A DNA stretch of 64,000 nt, taken from Amylostereum areolatum (Eukaryota > Basidiomycota > Agaricomycetes > Russulales > Stereaceae). The first letter of the stretch is position 1, and each line of letters starts with the position of its first letter. The notes beneath the pieces were generated by a model that searched no databases, had not been told where the DNA came from, and worked only from the letters and a program-made list of their open reading frames with translations. Location: assembly GCA_012932865.1 (NCBI GenBank), contig SAXG01000011.1, positions 1,026,963-1,090,962 on the forward strand, read 5' to 3'. Positions 1 to 12,259 of this stretch are shown in pieces. Both the position numbers and the translations under genes were made by a program.

Positions 1-2
1 AG

Positions 3-306
3 ATCGCGACCTGGATCAAGAAGTGCATTTCCACAACTTACCACACCGCAGGCTCGTGCTCGATGCTGCCGAAAGATATGGGCGGGGTTGTCGACGCTCA
101 ACTCAAAGTATACGGCACGCGCAACGTTCGCGTGGTCGACCTCGGCATCGTGCCACTGCTTTTCGCGAGCCACGCGCAAACGGTCGCGTACGCGATTGCG
201 GAACAGGGTGGGTGAACTCGTCATGTTGCCGGTGAGGTTCAGTGAGCTGACGGCCTAGGTTGTCTGTATAGCGGCGGACATCGTGAAGGGGGTGTTCAAG
301 GCATAA
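3..306 (+). CDS. GMC oxidoreductase, C-terminal end (5' part outside window)
   Basis: Two exons, 3-207 and 272-306, joined by a 64 bp GT-AG intron; stop at 304-306. Only the last part of the protein is present; the gene begins left of the window. The frame carries the first active-site histidine context (YHTAGSCSML), then a G-x-x-N-V-R-V-V-D-type strand and the second catalytic histidine (ASHAQTVAYA), followed by a short tail ending in a basic residue and Ala. These are hallmarks of the C-terminal substrate-binding domain of FAD-dependent glucose-methanol-choline oxidoreductases. In wood-decay fungi such enzymes (aryl-alcohol oxidase, glucose or pyranose oxidoreductases) are usually secreted and make peroxide or recycle quinones. 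The exact substrate cannot be told from this fragment. The reading frame is clean and the splice sites are canonical, so this copy looks functional, unlike the decayed copy at 3.4-5.2 kb. Confidence 0.85.
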
Positions 307-1340
307 GTGGCATAAGTGGCGTAGAAAGTCGTGAGGTTGCGTCGACGCTATTTGGAGCTAGGCCGAAGAAAGATTACACCGTCGGAAGAAATGCGACGCC
401 ATGCTATCCCATTGTATCTATTATGTACTGGAAGCGCCATCCGAATCCTTCCAATGTAACATTGTTTGGCCAAAGAGGTTGGAGGAAGCAGCCGATGCTT
501 AGTAGTCAGAGGAGAGAAGTATGCCCTCCCGTTGGGCACGGTTGGGGTCTGTTGGACAGCACAAATCGCACTGCGGCGCTGTCCTTCCGCCGAGTCTTGC
601 TGGCCCGGTTTTCGCAGTTCGGCACTTGCCGAAGCACTGCAGATTTAGATTTAGGTTGCGGTAACAGTAGGACTGTCCAGTGTCCACAACACCGAGCGAT
701 ATTTTACAACACTCTTGCCGAGATAGGCGCCATTGACGGGCATAGCGTGAAGGCGGTCGGCGGCGACGACGGCGGCGCAAGTGACGAACGGCAACAACTT
801 CCTTTGATAGATCGTCCGTGGCAGACATGTTCGCAGTGTCGTGGCCCGTGGGTGCGTGACGTAACATAAAGCAAGTCTGCGCACATTTGGTCTCCTGCTA
901 GGGCAGATGGGTATGGGAGATTGACGTTTTGGCGCAGGTGACGACAGATTGCATTGACCCTTTTGCCCGAGCCTCGAGGCGCTCCGAAGTTCGAAGTCTC
1001 GAACGAGCCGAACGGAAAGATTGTCGGCGTGGCTCACCGTGACTTTTCGGAAGTCGAGTGATCGATGACCATGCGAGCTTCCCCAGAAATTAGCCGACGT
1101 ATATACATAAGACGATCTCCATCGTATCGCGAATCCCGGTCTTAGCCCTTCACCGTCACCGTTCCGTCACTATTGGCGCCAAGATCGGTCACCCTGCCAG
1201 CTGGATTCGCCGTGCATATATATCCCTCGGTGCGTCCTGCGCGTATTTTACCTTCGGCTTTCTCCAATTCAACCTGTGGATTGTCCTCCCCGACTACCAG
1301 CAGGCCACTTTATCCATCCGTGTGTCCTTCACAAGTTGTC
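307..1340. other. intergenic stretch, no gene recognised
   Basis: About 1 kb between the GMC gene end and the membrane-protein gene. Open frames exist on both strands but none shows a recognisable domain, conserved motif or consistent splice structure. A short direct repeat (CATAAGTGG, twice) lies just after the GMC stop. It presumably holds the promoter of the downstream gene. Confidence 0.5.
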
Positions 1341-3072
1341 ATGGACATTGGATCAATGTGCGTTCTTGTCTCGTCTCGACGTGCAGCGATATATGCTAAT
1401 TGGGGTTCAGATTCGGACCCCTCGTTATCGGCGCGCTGCTGAACCTGATCCTCTACGGGTTCATGTTCATGCAATGTTATATCTATGTCACGACATACCA
1501 GACGTGAGAGGTATTGTTCTTCTAGTCAGCAGCTTCCTGACGCCATTCAGTGACTCCCTATGGCTGAAAGCGTTTGTATGCCATTCTTCCGCTTCCTACC
1601 TTGTGCCGGCCAGTGACCTTGACTTAGGTTCTGTACTTATTCATCGCTGACACCGTCGACACCGCGTTCACCGCGGCCATTATCTACGACTACCTCGTCA
1701 CCCACTTCGGAGAGTTGAATTATTTGGCTCGCGCGACTTGGAGTACGTCGTCCCCATGTCAAATCGTCTACCCACATTTTGATCGCGCTACTCGTTCCAG
1801 TCTTCTGCACAGGTGCGCGTTTCATTTCCACAACGAAATCACACGAAGAAACTGACAGCGAATCCTCCAAGATCCTGCACTGACAGTGGGTTCCATCGCG
1901 TTGATGGCATGCATCCGAGTCGGCTGATTAACAAGGTGGTGACAGGGCATTATCTCCTGCTCCGTGCAATTGTTCTTTGCCTACAGAGTCAAGCGCCTAA
2001 CGGGTTACTCTTGGGCAGCTCTACTTATATGCTGTCTCGCCATTTCCTCATGCTGTATGTCGCGGTTCGCACGACCGTACGTTATTCGGTATGCTCATCT
2101 CGATTTGATATAGGTGGCGCGCTAGGGTCGGCCATCGCGGTCAACTGGTGGCATGAGTTTTCTCAGTTCCAAGAATTCAAAGTTGTCGTCATTATCTGGC
2201 TGGTGTGCGCTGTGACCGCGGACATTGTGATCACATCTATCCTGGTGACATATCTGGTGCGTTCCATACACTACATCCTCATTAGGGACATCTGGCGGCT
2301 GAAGTTGTAATTCACTTGTGTTAGAGGCAAAAGCGATCGGGCTACGGCGCCGCCGACGATATTATCGACCGTATTGTGCGAAGTAAGCAGCGTTTTGCAT
2401 GATAGTTTCGACTCGAGCTCATTTTGTGGTTAGTGACGGTTCAAACTGGCCTGATCACGGCAGTCGTTGCCCTCATCGATGTCATTCTATTCCTTGCTAG
2501 TGTAAGTCACCTTGTCTACGCCATTCTCACCAGTCTCACGAACACTGCTACGCAGACATCCAGCATGTACGTGCCGGCACGCCTTGCGTCAAGGAGTCTC
2601 TTATCTGAGCTGTATATTTCTAGGCATATTCTTTTCAACTTTCCGCTGTCAAAACTGTACACAAACAGTTTAATGTCGAACTTGAACGCTCGTGGTGGTT
2701 GGGAGAGGGGATCCTCTCGGTCGAGGAGTGCGACTGCCCCCGAATCGCGCAACCGTCCATCCGTAACCATCAATCGTCACATATCTGTACGTGCACTGGC
2801 CAGTAGACGTAGCATTGCTGCATATTCATCCATTCTTCAGCAGCCAAATCAGGTGCGCTTCAGCAAGGACGGTGCTTCAGTATGTCTCTCGCGACCCTTC
2901 TCTGTCCGTATCTTGACTTACTCTGCCGTATTTCCCGCAGGATGATCCACGCTATGGTGAGCCGTATGCAGGTGATGTACAGATGGACGTAATGCGAGGG
3001 TCTGGTTTCGACGAGATGCATCACCATCCTGGCGTAGGAGATTCCTACAAACGGGGCGACTTTGTGATTTGA
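1341..3072 (+). CDS. DUF6534-like multi-pass membrane protein
   Basis: Thirteen-exon model, all GT-AG and all in phase: 1341-1357, 1411-1503, 1551-1575, 1628-1742, 1872-1885, 1946-2054, 2114-2256, 2325-2382, 2434-2501, 2556-2566, 2624-2786, 2841-2852, 2941-3072, giving 319 aa. It starts MDIGSIFGPLVIGALLN and runs through about seven hydrophobic segments. It contains the family-typical blocks ADDIIDRIVR, TVQTGLITAVVALIDV and SKLYTNSLMSNLNARGGW, then a polar His/Asp-rich cytoplasmic tail. This layout matches the large basidiomycete DUF6534 family of integral membrane proteins, whose function is unknown. The 129 bp intron before exon 5 is longer than the rest and could hide a micro-exon. No disruption is visible, so I take it as an intact host gene. 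Confidence 0.8.
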
Positions 3073-3417
3073 TTTCTCCTCGTTTCCTCACTCGCTACGC
3101 TCGTTTGTAATCACATCGCTTTGATTTGAGAACCCTCTCAATACCTGTACATAGTGACTTTAAACCAACTGAGCGTACTTGTGCGATGAGCCAGGAGGAG
3201 CCTCCTTACGGCATCTTCCGAACCGACACAGACGAGACTCAGAGGCACCCTTTCCACTGGCACCTCTTCCCCCTTACAGCATCCGCTTCTTCAGCTTCAG
3301 TTGCTTCAGCCCTGTCCTCTCAGCCCACGGTGTCTCGGAACTTTACGAGAAAGGGACATCTGCTTCCTGTGCATAGGCCGATGTGCGCTTTTCACGGACT
3401 CATCTCAATTGACCACA

Positions 3418-5160
3418 AGCAAAAAGTACGACTATATCGTGGATGTCGCTTCGTTTTCTTGTCGCGCCTGTTAAACTGACTCGTCTTTTCGCCTTTCTAG
3501 CTAACCCGTGTAGCAGTGCTGATGGCTTCCGCTTCTTTGAGAATTCCCGTCGGGGCGAGCGTGTTGATCAGTAGAAAGTGAGTGGTCATCGAGCTCTTTG
3601 GGGGTGCAAGGCTAACGCTCCACCCAGCATCGACGGTGTAGAGGCAACCGAGAATCTATTCTCTGCGACAATCCTGATCGGTCCCGTCATAGACTGAAAC
3701 TTCGTAACGACCGCCCCACCTGGCCTTCATAGTCGCTCCATCATATACTTGCGGGGGAAGGCGATCGGGTGGTTCGACGTCTATCGGTGTGTAACTTTCT
3801 TCTTTTGTAGTCGTTCCACCTGCTGATATGTAAATTCAGACTTCATGGTACAAACGCACGGGATGAAGGATAACCACGATCGATGGGTGCGAGTGACTGG
3901 TACCCAGGATGGTCATGGAATACTCTCCAATCGTACATTCGCAAGGTGAGCCGAAGGTCGATGTCTTGTGGCACTTGGCTGACGGATCGTATGAATGAAG
4001 TCTTTTGTCCCGTTCGACAAACAGCCACGATACGACTGGCCAATACATCCTACTCTTACACGAGGCCTCTTCCCTCCGGCCGTGTCTCCTCCTGGGTTCT
4101 CCCTCCCTCCCTCCTAACTTGTGTCTCGTCGCTGCAATGAAGGAAATCGGAGAGTTCGACCAAGACATCAACCCTGGAGATCCCCTTGGTGTGGTGCGTG
4201 TTGAAACGCCCGAGTTTTATAGCCCGTCAAGCTAACGTACTATATGTGAAGGTTGGACGCAATGTGCGATCAAGCATCGTGCGCGTGCAAGTGGATTTAC
4301 GTCAAGCCCGCGATGTTACAGTCCAACTTCGACGTGCTCCTGAATATTCAAGTCCCCAAGGTCGTACAGACAGGCCCCCAGTACGCCGTACGGCACTCGC
4401 ATCTTCCTCGGCGCAAACCTCGCACTGTACGTTGATACCTAAAGCAACAAAACGACATCTGACTGGGTGGTGTCTTTTTCACTGGCACAGAACTTCAGAG
4501 TAGAAGCCAACCTCAAGGTGATACTGTCCGTCGGCGCCGTCCAAACGCCCCGTCTCCTTTTCTCGAGCAGCGGCGACAGGGACCAGCTAAACAAGTTCGA
4601 CATCGCGACCATCGTGCACAACAAGGCCGTCGGACAGAACCTCCAGGATCTCTACACGCCGAATTTGACCATACTCTCGACCACATACCTCATGGTTCCG
4701 CCTTGTGTGTGGGCTAGCCAGGCAATATCGAAAGTTGCACCAAGCCGTCTTACACTGGAGCACTTCCCGCGGATGGGTTGAAAAAGAGTGCGGACATCCA
4801 AGACGAGGATCCTGATTCGACTCTCACCGTTAGTCGTTCTCGCCTTGCCTTGCGGCAAGCTCATGTGTATCTGAACGTCGAACCTGTTTTACAGGGTGGG
4901 TTCTTTCTCGATGTCTGCGCCCACTCTGCAAACTACTTCAGCCTTTTCACGAACGTCGTCTCTCACAAGTCCCGTACGTTCTATTTTGTAGATGCTGTAT
5001 CTGAGCTTTGCTGACGATGCTCCCGTAGGCGGCGCTATCAGACCTCTTCGATACTCGACATTTTCATCGTGCGGCAGACCGTCAAGGCGGCGTCGAAGCT
5101 CAGGGAGGTGGAGGCCTCCAACGGGTTCGTCTTTACTTTCCCCAGCGTTTTCGCCATGGC
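3418..5160 (+). pseudogene. GMC oxidoreductase pseudogene
   Basis: Pieces of one GMC oxidoreductase occur in the right order but in shifting frames with stops. They are: the FAD-site start (YDYIV, about 3427); the region of the PRGK loop (SIIYLRGKAIG, about 3730); WYPGWSWNTLQSYIRK (about 3896); EIGEFDQDINPGDPLGV (about 4144); FDVLLNIQVPKVVQTG (about 4327); KVILSVGAVQTPRLL (about 4515); NYFSLFTNVVS (about 4930); and FIVRQTVKAASK (about 5060). The last third, with both catalytic histidines, is not found. Introns are still partly recognisable, so this is a decayed genomic copy and not a retrocopy. It lies on the same strand as the intact C-terminal GMC fragment at the left edge, which suggests a former tandem array. 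Confidence 0.8.
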
Positions 5161-5468
5161 TGGAAATCAGGTGGAGTTCTCAACCCGGACCTCGTCCAGT
5201 AGGACAGGCCTTCGCCTCGCCTTTACTATGATTGAAATTCCTTCTCGGGACTATACATACTTATACCAATGAGGATTTAGCAATCATTCCCATATCACAG
5301 TCGCGCTCGCGGTCCCTTCCCGGGCAGCCACAACGACTTTGGTGCGATAATAAAGACGACCGAAGCTCCGATTCGTTAGATTGAGGCTTGGTAGTTGTAT
5401 GTAGTTTAGAAGAACGTGGTACAGTGCGCTTGTGCGCACTAAAATCGGGCGCACCAAAAGGTGTTTAA

Positions 5469-5951
5469 CTAGTTCTCGTCAAGCAAACGATAACAGTCTT
5501 CCCGCCATTTCTGCACGAAATCGTGTCTCTCCCTTTCATCCTCGTCATCCCCACTAACCCCATCGCCTTGTGAGCAGAATCTCAGGAACCGTATAGACTT
5601 GTCATCGGACCATGCAGAGGGGGAACGTGGGCGATCAGGTCCGTGGTCGGGGTATAGTGAGAAGAGACCTTGCTGAAGCTGGTCGGCGCCGTCCCAAAGT
5701 GACGCCATGCGAAATGCTTGACGTTGAACTGCGTATAAGAGCAATGCAGCCTTCATGTTACACATGAAGGGAAGATCAGTCGACGCATGCGACGATCCAG
5801 CCAGCCCTGGGAAGGGGATGGTGTCCACAACGCAAGAGAGGCAGGAGACATGGGCGCTTCCGTCTTCATGTCCCTCGCATTGACATTCCGTTTCAAGAAA
5901 AGGGATGTGGGCAACGATGGTGATGGAGTGATAGTCGTACATCAGGGAAAG
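5469..5951 (-). pseudogene. C-terminal half of an unknown 474-aa-family gene, split by a transposon
   Basis: An open frame on the minus strand (stop at 5469-5471) matches the last third of the intact paralogue at 16106-17683 almost residue for residue. Shared blocks include IPFLE, SCVVD, PFPGL.GSSHAS, LLYAVQRQAFRMA, and an ending of LL-Asp/Asn-EN. The match stops abruptly near 5940, where the Plavaka element begins. The missing N-terminal part lies on the other side of that element (12740-13740). The C-terminal tail is rich in Asp/Glu/Ser. The family function is unknown; I recognise no domain. Confidence 0.75.
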
Positions 5952-5978
5952 CCTCTCCCGCAAATGCCGCGCCAAGGT

Positions 5979-6001
5979 CCTCTAATTAGCGTGCCGTTTA
6001 G
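5979..6001 (+). repeat. sub-terminal repeat, left end of Plavaka copy 1
   Basis: A CCTCTAA then CCGTTTAG motif pair. The same pair occurs in direct orientation near the right end of the element. Sub-terminal motif repeats are typical transposase-binding sites; that role is an inference here. Confidence 0.4.
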
Positions 6002-6099
6002 ATGGTGCCCTCTAAGGCGGTCTAGTACGTCAAAAGGTGTCTAAGTCAAGTCCGAGGTTTTTAGAGGTTACACACATTGTCATTGTACGGACTCTCGGG

Positions 6100-9000
6100 C
6101 TAAAATACGGTCCTGTATGTATGGTGATCGAGGAATGAGCTGACACGGAATTTAGTACACTCCTCAAGGACATTATAGCTTGTCCAATGACGGGGAGCGG
6201 TCGCACCGAAACGCGGGAAGAGCTGGACACTCCGTTGGATGTCTTCGATAGGGATGATTTCGGCGTCGCGTCGCCCATTGTGCACGGAACGAGACACACG
6301 GTACATCTGTGTGTCATCTTCTGGCTCCTTTGCGAACGGCGTGAACCACTCGATGTAGGCAAGGTGTTGTGGGGGTGTCGGACGTGTGGGTAGGTAGACG
6401 GTGTCGGCCGTCTTGGCAGATAGTCGGAAGACCACGCGCACTTGTGCGACGCGGTAGCCTTGGTCATGACCGGTCAGCGGTGAAATCTCAGACGAGCAGC
6501 AAAGCTCACCTGCTACGCCGCGAGCACCTCCAGCTCCCGATTTAACCAACACGGTGTCAAACCGACCGGGAACGATACGTCCACGGGTTGTCCCGCCGCT
6601 GAGGGCGAACATGGACAGCATCTTGCTCGTCTTTTCCGTCCTCGCGTTGCAGAGCGTCGTGATTCCAGAGCTTAATCTTGTGATACACGGCGATAGGTCT
6701 GGTCGGGATGAGTGTGTTATCAGCTTCGTGACGCGCGGGCCCAGGACCGAGATCTGGGTAGTTACACTTGACAATGAATGCTGCGAGTGCATCGGAAAAG
6801 TCAACGGCGCCGTACAGTTCATGGAGTCGATCGAACGAGACGGCTGGGAGTGTTGGATGTTTCGTCATCTGGGTGTGCATGTGAAGGTGCACCTCTGGTG
6901 TCCGTTCCGAAGTGATAGGAGGGTGCCCCGAAGAGCGCCACTGAATGAACGCCGCATGCGCGTTGACCTTCTCGCGACGTTCGAGCCATGCCGTCATTTG
7001 TGGATATTCATCTTTTCGGTTGGTAGCCCTGTACGCGTCTTTCGCAAAGTCGATGTGCAGGCGTTCCGATTGCTCCGTGTTGCTGTTATCTGTTGTACCG
7101 AAGAGCACGATGCTTGGCGAGTAGTGCCGTGCACCATGAACTTTCGGAAGGTTGAAATCCAGCCGGATTCCGAGATCAATGAAGATCGATTTATTGTCGT
7201 GGAAGCGCCGAAGAGCATCGTCCATCTGCGCAAGGGTTTCATCGGTATGGGATGGATATTGGGCAAGGTAGAGGAAGTCGAGAATTCCTCGAACGGCGCG
7301 GATGAGGCGGGCAGGACTGCGGCCATCTGGGAGAGGAAGATCTGCAATCAGACCAAGGAGAATGCGCGCGATGTGCTTGTGCTCTGTACCCGACACCCGG
7401 ACAAGCGAGCTGATCCCATGTGTGAAGAGGCGAGCGTGGTGGTTGGGTGGCATCCGATGACAACGGGCATCAATTTCGTCGGGCCCAAATGCTTGCGGGT
7501 CCGAAATCCATGCAATGACATGCTTGATGACTCCTTGATACATCTGGTGGAGGATATCGGGTGTGCATGAGGCAAAGATGTTTACATAGGGCAAATCTTC
7601 CCAGAACGGATGGAAGATAGGGCGGAGGCGCGCCTCACGACATGCAGCGTGGTAGGTTGTGGGATCACCATCGGCCAGTTCAAAGACGTCCAATGCGTCG
7701 TCGGCATCACGGAAATCGAGGTCTGTGTCATCATCGTACTCTCCGAGAAGAGCGTGCAGAATCGGACATCTTGGACAGTCACCATAGAGTGTTGCCGTCA
7801 CAAGAACCTGCTCCGGATAATCCCCAACGAATATAGCATAGATGGGATGACAGCGACGCCAAACGCCATCACCGCTGACCATGGCGATTCCGGTTTCTCC
7901 GATGTCCTTGATGGGTGCAAGAATCCGACGCATGCACTCATGGAAAATGTTGCCGGTTGCACGGCGTCGGGCAGCCTTGTTGGAGATGTGGTCCAGTTTT
8001 GCTGTGGGCAGGTAGCCAATGAGGACTTGCGCCCGACGGGAGGGCTTGCGACGGATGTCCTTCGGGATGTTTCCGATTGTCATGTAGACCGGGTATGCTG
8101 TCTTCCCGTGAAAGAGCGTGAGCTGAGTCTTGTCTGATGATATGATGAGGGGGATGATTGTTGCGCCAGGGAGTTTTGCCTCAATGCTTGTCTGCGGAAG
8201 AGAAAATTTGTGTTAGGTCGGAGGAGGGAACCGTAGAAGATGATGCCAAGCACCTGCACGTTCCACCACCAAGTGCCCGTGTTCATCTCATCGTACATCC
8301 GAATCGTCATGTCGGCATCTTGGTAGTGGCGCTCCGGGACCGTGATCAGGTGTTGCGCAAATTCGGGGTCGCCGTACAGCGCGCGGATGCAAGGAACAAT
8401 GTCGCGAAAGTACACCTCAAAGTTCTCGCCACCGACCTGGATCTCCTCCATCGTGAACTTCGGCCGACCAGGCAGTTGTTCGTCGATGATCTTGTTGAGC
8501 TGAGCCGACGAGCAGAATGAGAGGTCGAGTTTCTCGGCAAGCTAAGTAAAAGAGGGTAATGAGCATTGAACTTGACGCGTGATCACTGGCAATTGGATGC
8601 ATACCTCGTCCATCTGGAGGAGCTCAGAGACCGCGGTCGATGTTGGCCCACGTGTTTTGGCCCAGTAAGCCATGGACCAGTCGAGTTTCGACTTGAACGG
8701 TGCCCAGATGTTTCCCGCACTCCCAGATTCCAAATGCGAACGCAGAGTGTCGTACTGTGACGCAGATACCTCTAAAGTGAGAGGTGCGCCAGCGCTCTCG
8801 CTCGGGAACGGCACGATCGTCGGGTGCACCCAGAGCTTTCCTTCAACACGTTGCCGTTCTTCGGGTGTAAAGAGGCGGCCAGAAGTATCTTGCGGAGCCG
8901 CTAGTTCGTCTGCAGGCAGTTCTCCTGGCGCCGATTGGGGTGCATTCGGGTTGATTACGGGCTCCAAGACGCGCCCGAGCTCCTCAAAGTTTCGCACATC

Positions 9001-9408
9001 CTCCTCTTCATCCGCTTCATCTTCTTCCGTGGTTCCTTGATTCCTGTCAGAGACCGACATAGGAGCCGGAAAAACATTGTCGACATCCATAGGAGTTGCA
9101 CGAGGATTATCGGCAGTGTTGCCAGCTGGATTGTCGAGTCCGAGTTCGGCAGGTGTATAACTTTCCGAAAAGTAGTCTGCGCCGACGCCCGTGTTCTCTG
9201 CTGATAGGTTCTCCGCAACTTGAGGATTTGGCGGTGCCATAAGACCGGGGAACAGGCTTTCTTGAAGAGCCTGGTATGCGGTGTGAGCAGCTTTGCATTC
9301 CTCGCGCGCAGTCTGTCTCCAGTGGTTTGTACGCCCGCGCGGCGAGAAGTTTTTGCTGCATCCGTTGCAAACTACGGAAGCCTTGGCTGTGGGCAGCTGA
9401 TACGCCAT
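6100..9408 (-). pseudogene. Plavaka transposase with one frameshift
   Basis: Four exons on the minus strand: 9408-8605, 8541-8254, 8191-6510 and 6458-6100 (stop 6100-6102), about 1040 aa. The N-terminus has a CNGC zinc-finger-like motif; an acidic linker follows. The core holds the family blocks PLIISSDKTQLTLF, YMTIGNIPKDIRR, CPRCPI, PDILHQMYQGV, GTEHKHIARILLGL and ASERLHIDFAKDAYR (seen here as QSERLHIDFAKDAYR). The C-terminal exon has HLAYIEWFTPF and RHWTSYNVLEEC. These match the Plavaka group of fungal cut-and-paste transposases. Exon 3 is one base out of phase: the frame changes near 6590, between the HVRPQRR and GRFDTVLV blocks. Unless that base is a sequence error, the protein would end early, losing its last part. 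It is divergent to the DUF6532-like gene, with starts 317 bp apart. Confidence 0.85.
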
Positions 9409-9724
9409 GAGGATACAGCGTGTGTTGGAGGTCGTGATGTGGAGGAGAGAAGGGTGCGTTATATCCAATTTCACTATGCGCGGAGGAAATCAGCCGCCTA
9501 AATTCACCAAGTCCGTCTAAAACTCACCAAGACCCCACCAGACGTGAGAGTGCTCACGCTCCGCAGAGCCCGCACTATTACGAAACCTACGGCCATGTCA
9601 GCAAACGGCGCAGGACTTATATTTGTACGCTCACCTCGCCGTGTCGACAGGCATCCTCGCTCTTCTTCCTCTTCCCCACTTTCCTTCTCCCCTCTTTTTC
9701 TTTTCCGTCCCCCCCGTCAACGGC

Positions 9725-12259
9725 ATGAGTTACCAGTCACGCACATTGAGAACGTCGCAGCGCAACACTTCCTCGGCCTCTGGGACCGCCAGCGCGGCAC
9801 TCTCGCCAGCGCAGAAGGCTGCTGCTACTCGTGCTCGCACCAAGGCGTCGAAGGCTGCCGCTGCAGCGCAATTACAGCGAGAGCAAGCTCCTGTGGATGG
9901 TACGTCAATAGCTTTTCCCATCGAATCACAGACCACTTACCATTTTTTTTCCGCTGGCTCCGTGGGCCGTGGCCGAAATAGATGTTGCATCCGAGCCTGT
10001 TACTGCCGGTATGTTGTATTGCTGTCTTTGTTGGTGTCTTCCGACGCTCACACTTCCCTCCTTTAGCTGCGGGCAAGAAACGAAAGGGGGGGAAAGGTGT
10101 TCAGGCCAATGGCCCAGCGGCGAAGAAGTCAAAAACTCGGAAGTGTGAGTACGTTCGCGTTCAATCGCGTGTGTTCCCACGGGCTGACATTGTCGTTCCA
10201 CTTTCTTTAGCGCGCGCTCCTCAGCTTGTTCTTCAAGAGGACGAGCTTCCACCGGTTGCACTCAAGCTCTACGTGGACGGGACGAAAGGCAAGGCAAAGG
10301 CGGTTACCTCGGGTCACACAGGTGTTGCCATGATTGAGGTACATAACTTTCACTTTGTATCAGGTTCCGAGTTGCTGATTGACGGATTTGTTTGTAGGAC
10401 GAAAACGACGATGACGACGATAACGGCCTCTCGCCGCTCTCCGAAGACGATTTTGACGCGATCGAAGATGACGACGGGGACGAGTTGGCGAAGACGAACC
10501 CGACGCAGTTCCAGCGTCAGGTGAACCTCGAGGTATGTGTTGTCCTTAACCTCCTCAAGTGCAGCATGCTAACGGATACTATAGCGTCCTACATGGCTCT
10601 CCAGTGCAAATTCGGCTGCGTCTTCAAGCCCATCTTTCGTTCCCATTGATCCTTGCCTGAGTCGCCTCGATGCCCCTCAAGCCGTTGCGGGACCGTCGAC
10701 TTCTAACACAGCTCCTTCTCCTCCGTCCGCCGTCCCTCCTGTTGCCCCGGTCTCGGCTCCTCTTCCTCCACCCATTCCTGTTTCTGTCCCCGCCGCCGTT
10801 CCATCCGCTGCCGCTGCCACCACCGCTGCCGCTGCCCCATCCGCTGCCACTACCGCTGCTTCTGCCACCGCTGCCGCCGCTCCATCCGCTGCCGCCGCCG
10901 CTGCCGCCGCTCCACCCGCTGCCGCTGCCGCTGCCGCCGCCGCCGCCACGGCTCCTCCTCCTGCCACGGCTCCTTCCACGGCTCTTCCTGTCACAGCTGT
11001 TGATGCTGCCCTCGGAGAGCAGGTCCAAGTTAACGAAGATACCACTGGAGGTAATGTCCGCCAGAGATACCTTTGGCGAATTTTAGGTCTCATAGGCGAC
11101 CGATTTGTCTCTGATGCTGAAGGTCCTCTAGCGGCCGGCGTGATCAACCTTCCACCAGCAACGGTCGGAGGCGAGTTTCCGGAGAATACAAACTTGGTGC
11201 TGGGAGGCCCACATCAGCGGATGTCACTTCGAGTGCAATCGCACATCGTTCAACTTGGAATCCGCGGCGCTTTCGTTCAGATTATATACGAGATCCTTCT
11301 AGTCCACGGGTTTCCCGATGCGACGCTCAGTGAGACATTCTCGCGCAATGCACTGATCCGAGCGGCGTCTCTCCGCGATGTCTGTATCGACATGCACCGC
11401 CGTTTGCTCCAGGAACCCGGGTACATCAACCGTCTCATTCCCTTGGTAAGTCAGTTTGGATTTTTCCTGGCAGCACGGTTCTCAGACCATTTTGTACTAG
11501 CCCATCGCTCGCATTGGTATCTTTCGCTTGAAGTTCAAGGAATCCAGCGACAATCACATCGTCGGAATGTACAACCTGCTTCCTGAAGGGGAGCAGAGTC
11601 AAGCGGCAGTAGCTTTCGCTGTCCGGGATTATAGCTACATATTCCGTCGCAACTCTCCGGTGTGTTTTCACTGGTCATGTCTCTGTGGGTTTCTACTGAC
11701 TTATAGTATCATACTGTAGGATGGGTTGACTGGGGCTGTGCGCCGTGGTCAACCTTACCGTCACCCAATCGGGATCACAATTCTTCACCAGACCATTTTC
11801 GCAAAGGGAATTCCGGACGGCTTCCGCGATAGGCTCCCGTTTACAATTGACTCGGTAACTAACGAGCGTCGCATCGAGCTCCCGAAGGCAATGGTTGCAC
11901 TGGCATTTACAGCGGTGAGTGACTCATTTTGATCTCAATATGATAAACCTTTGCTTATCCTTGTGTAGGTTTACGCATCTCTGCACGAGCGTCGATCCGG
12001 GCATCATGTCAAGTCCGATTTCTCGGCGGGGACATACCTGGATGTGTACGGTGGCCATATTGCCACTTTGAACGAGATGGAGAACACTCGCCCCCCGTTC
12101 TACCACAGCTTCATGTCCGGTTTGTACACGGCGGCTTTGTAAGTTGTTTCCCTAGCTTTTCAATCCATTCCACTCATTTATCTGTCTAGAACAGGCCCTT
12201 TGTCGGTGCTGCCCGCCCCCGGTGTTCCTGCTGCATTGATTGACTATAATGATGAGTAG
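9725..12259 (+). CDS. DUF6532-like protein carried by the Plavaka element
   Basis: Ten exons in phase: 9725-9899, 9982-10008, 10067-10144, 10211-10338, 10398-10532, 10585-11445, 11501-11659, 11720-11914, 11969-12138, 12190-12259, giving 665 aa. The N-terminal 180 residues are Ala/Lys-rich with nuclear-localisation-like runs (KKRKGGK, KKSKTRK) and an acidic patch. Residues from about 235 to 310 are a long Pro/Ala tract built of GCN codons. The C-terminal half carries the conserved domain, with IRGAFVQIIYEI, DYSYIFRRN, GQPYRHPIGITIL, LPKAMVALAFTAVYASL and a final HSFMSGLYTA. This fits DUF6532-type proteins common near transposons in Agaricomycetes; their biochemical role is unknown. The gene is inside the element and divergent to the transposase. 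Unlike the transposase it is fully open, which suggests it is under selection or the element is young. Confidence 0.8.

Noticed and set aside
6554..7570. 338-codon open frame on the plus strand
   Set aside because: Lies antisense to the Plavaka transposase core. The minus frame has the conserved family blocks; this one has none.
10624..11147. Gly/Ser- or Ala-rich frames on the minus strand
   Set aside because: Shadows of the GCN-codon Pro/Ala tract of the DUF6532-like gene; repeats are open in several frames.
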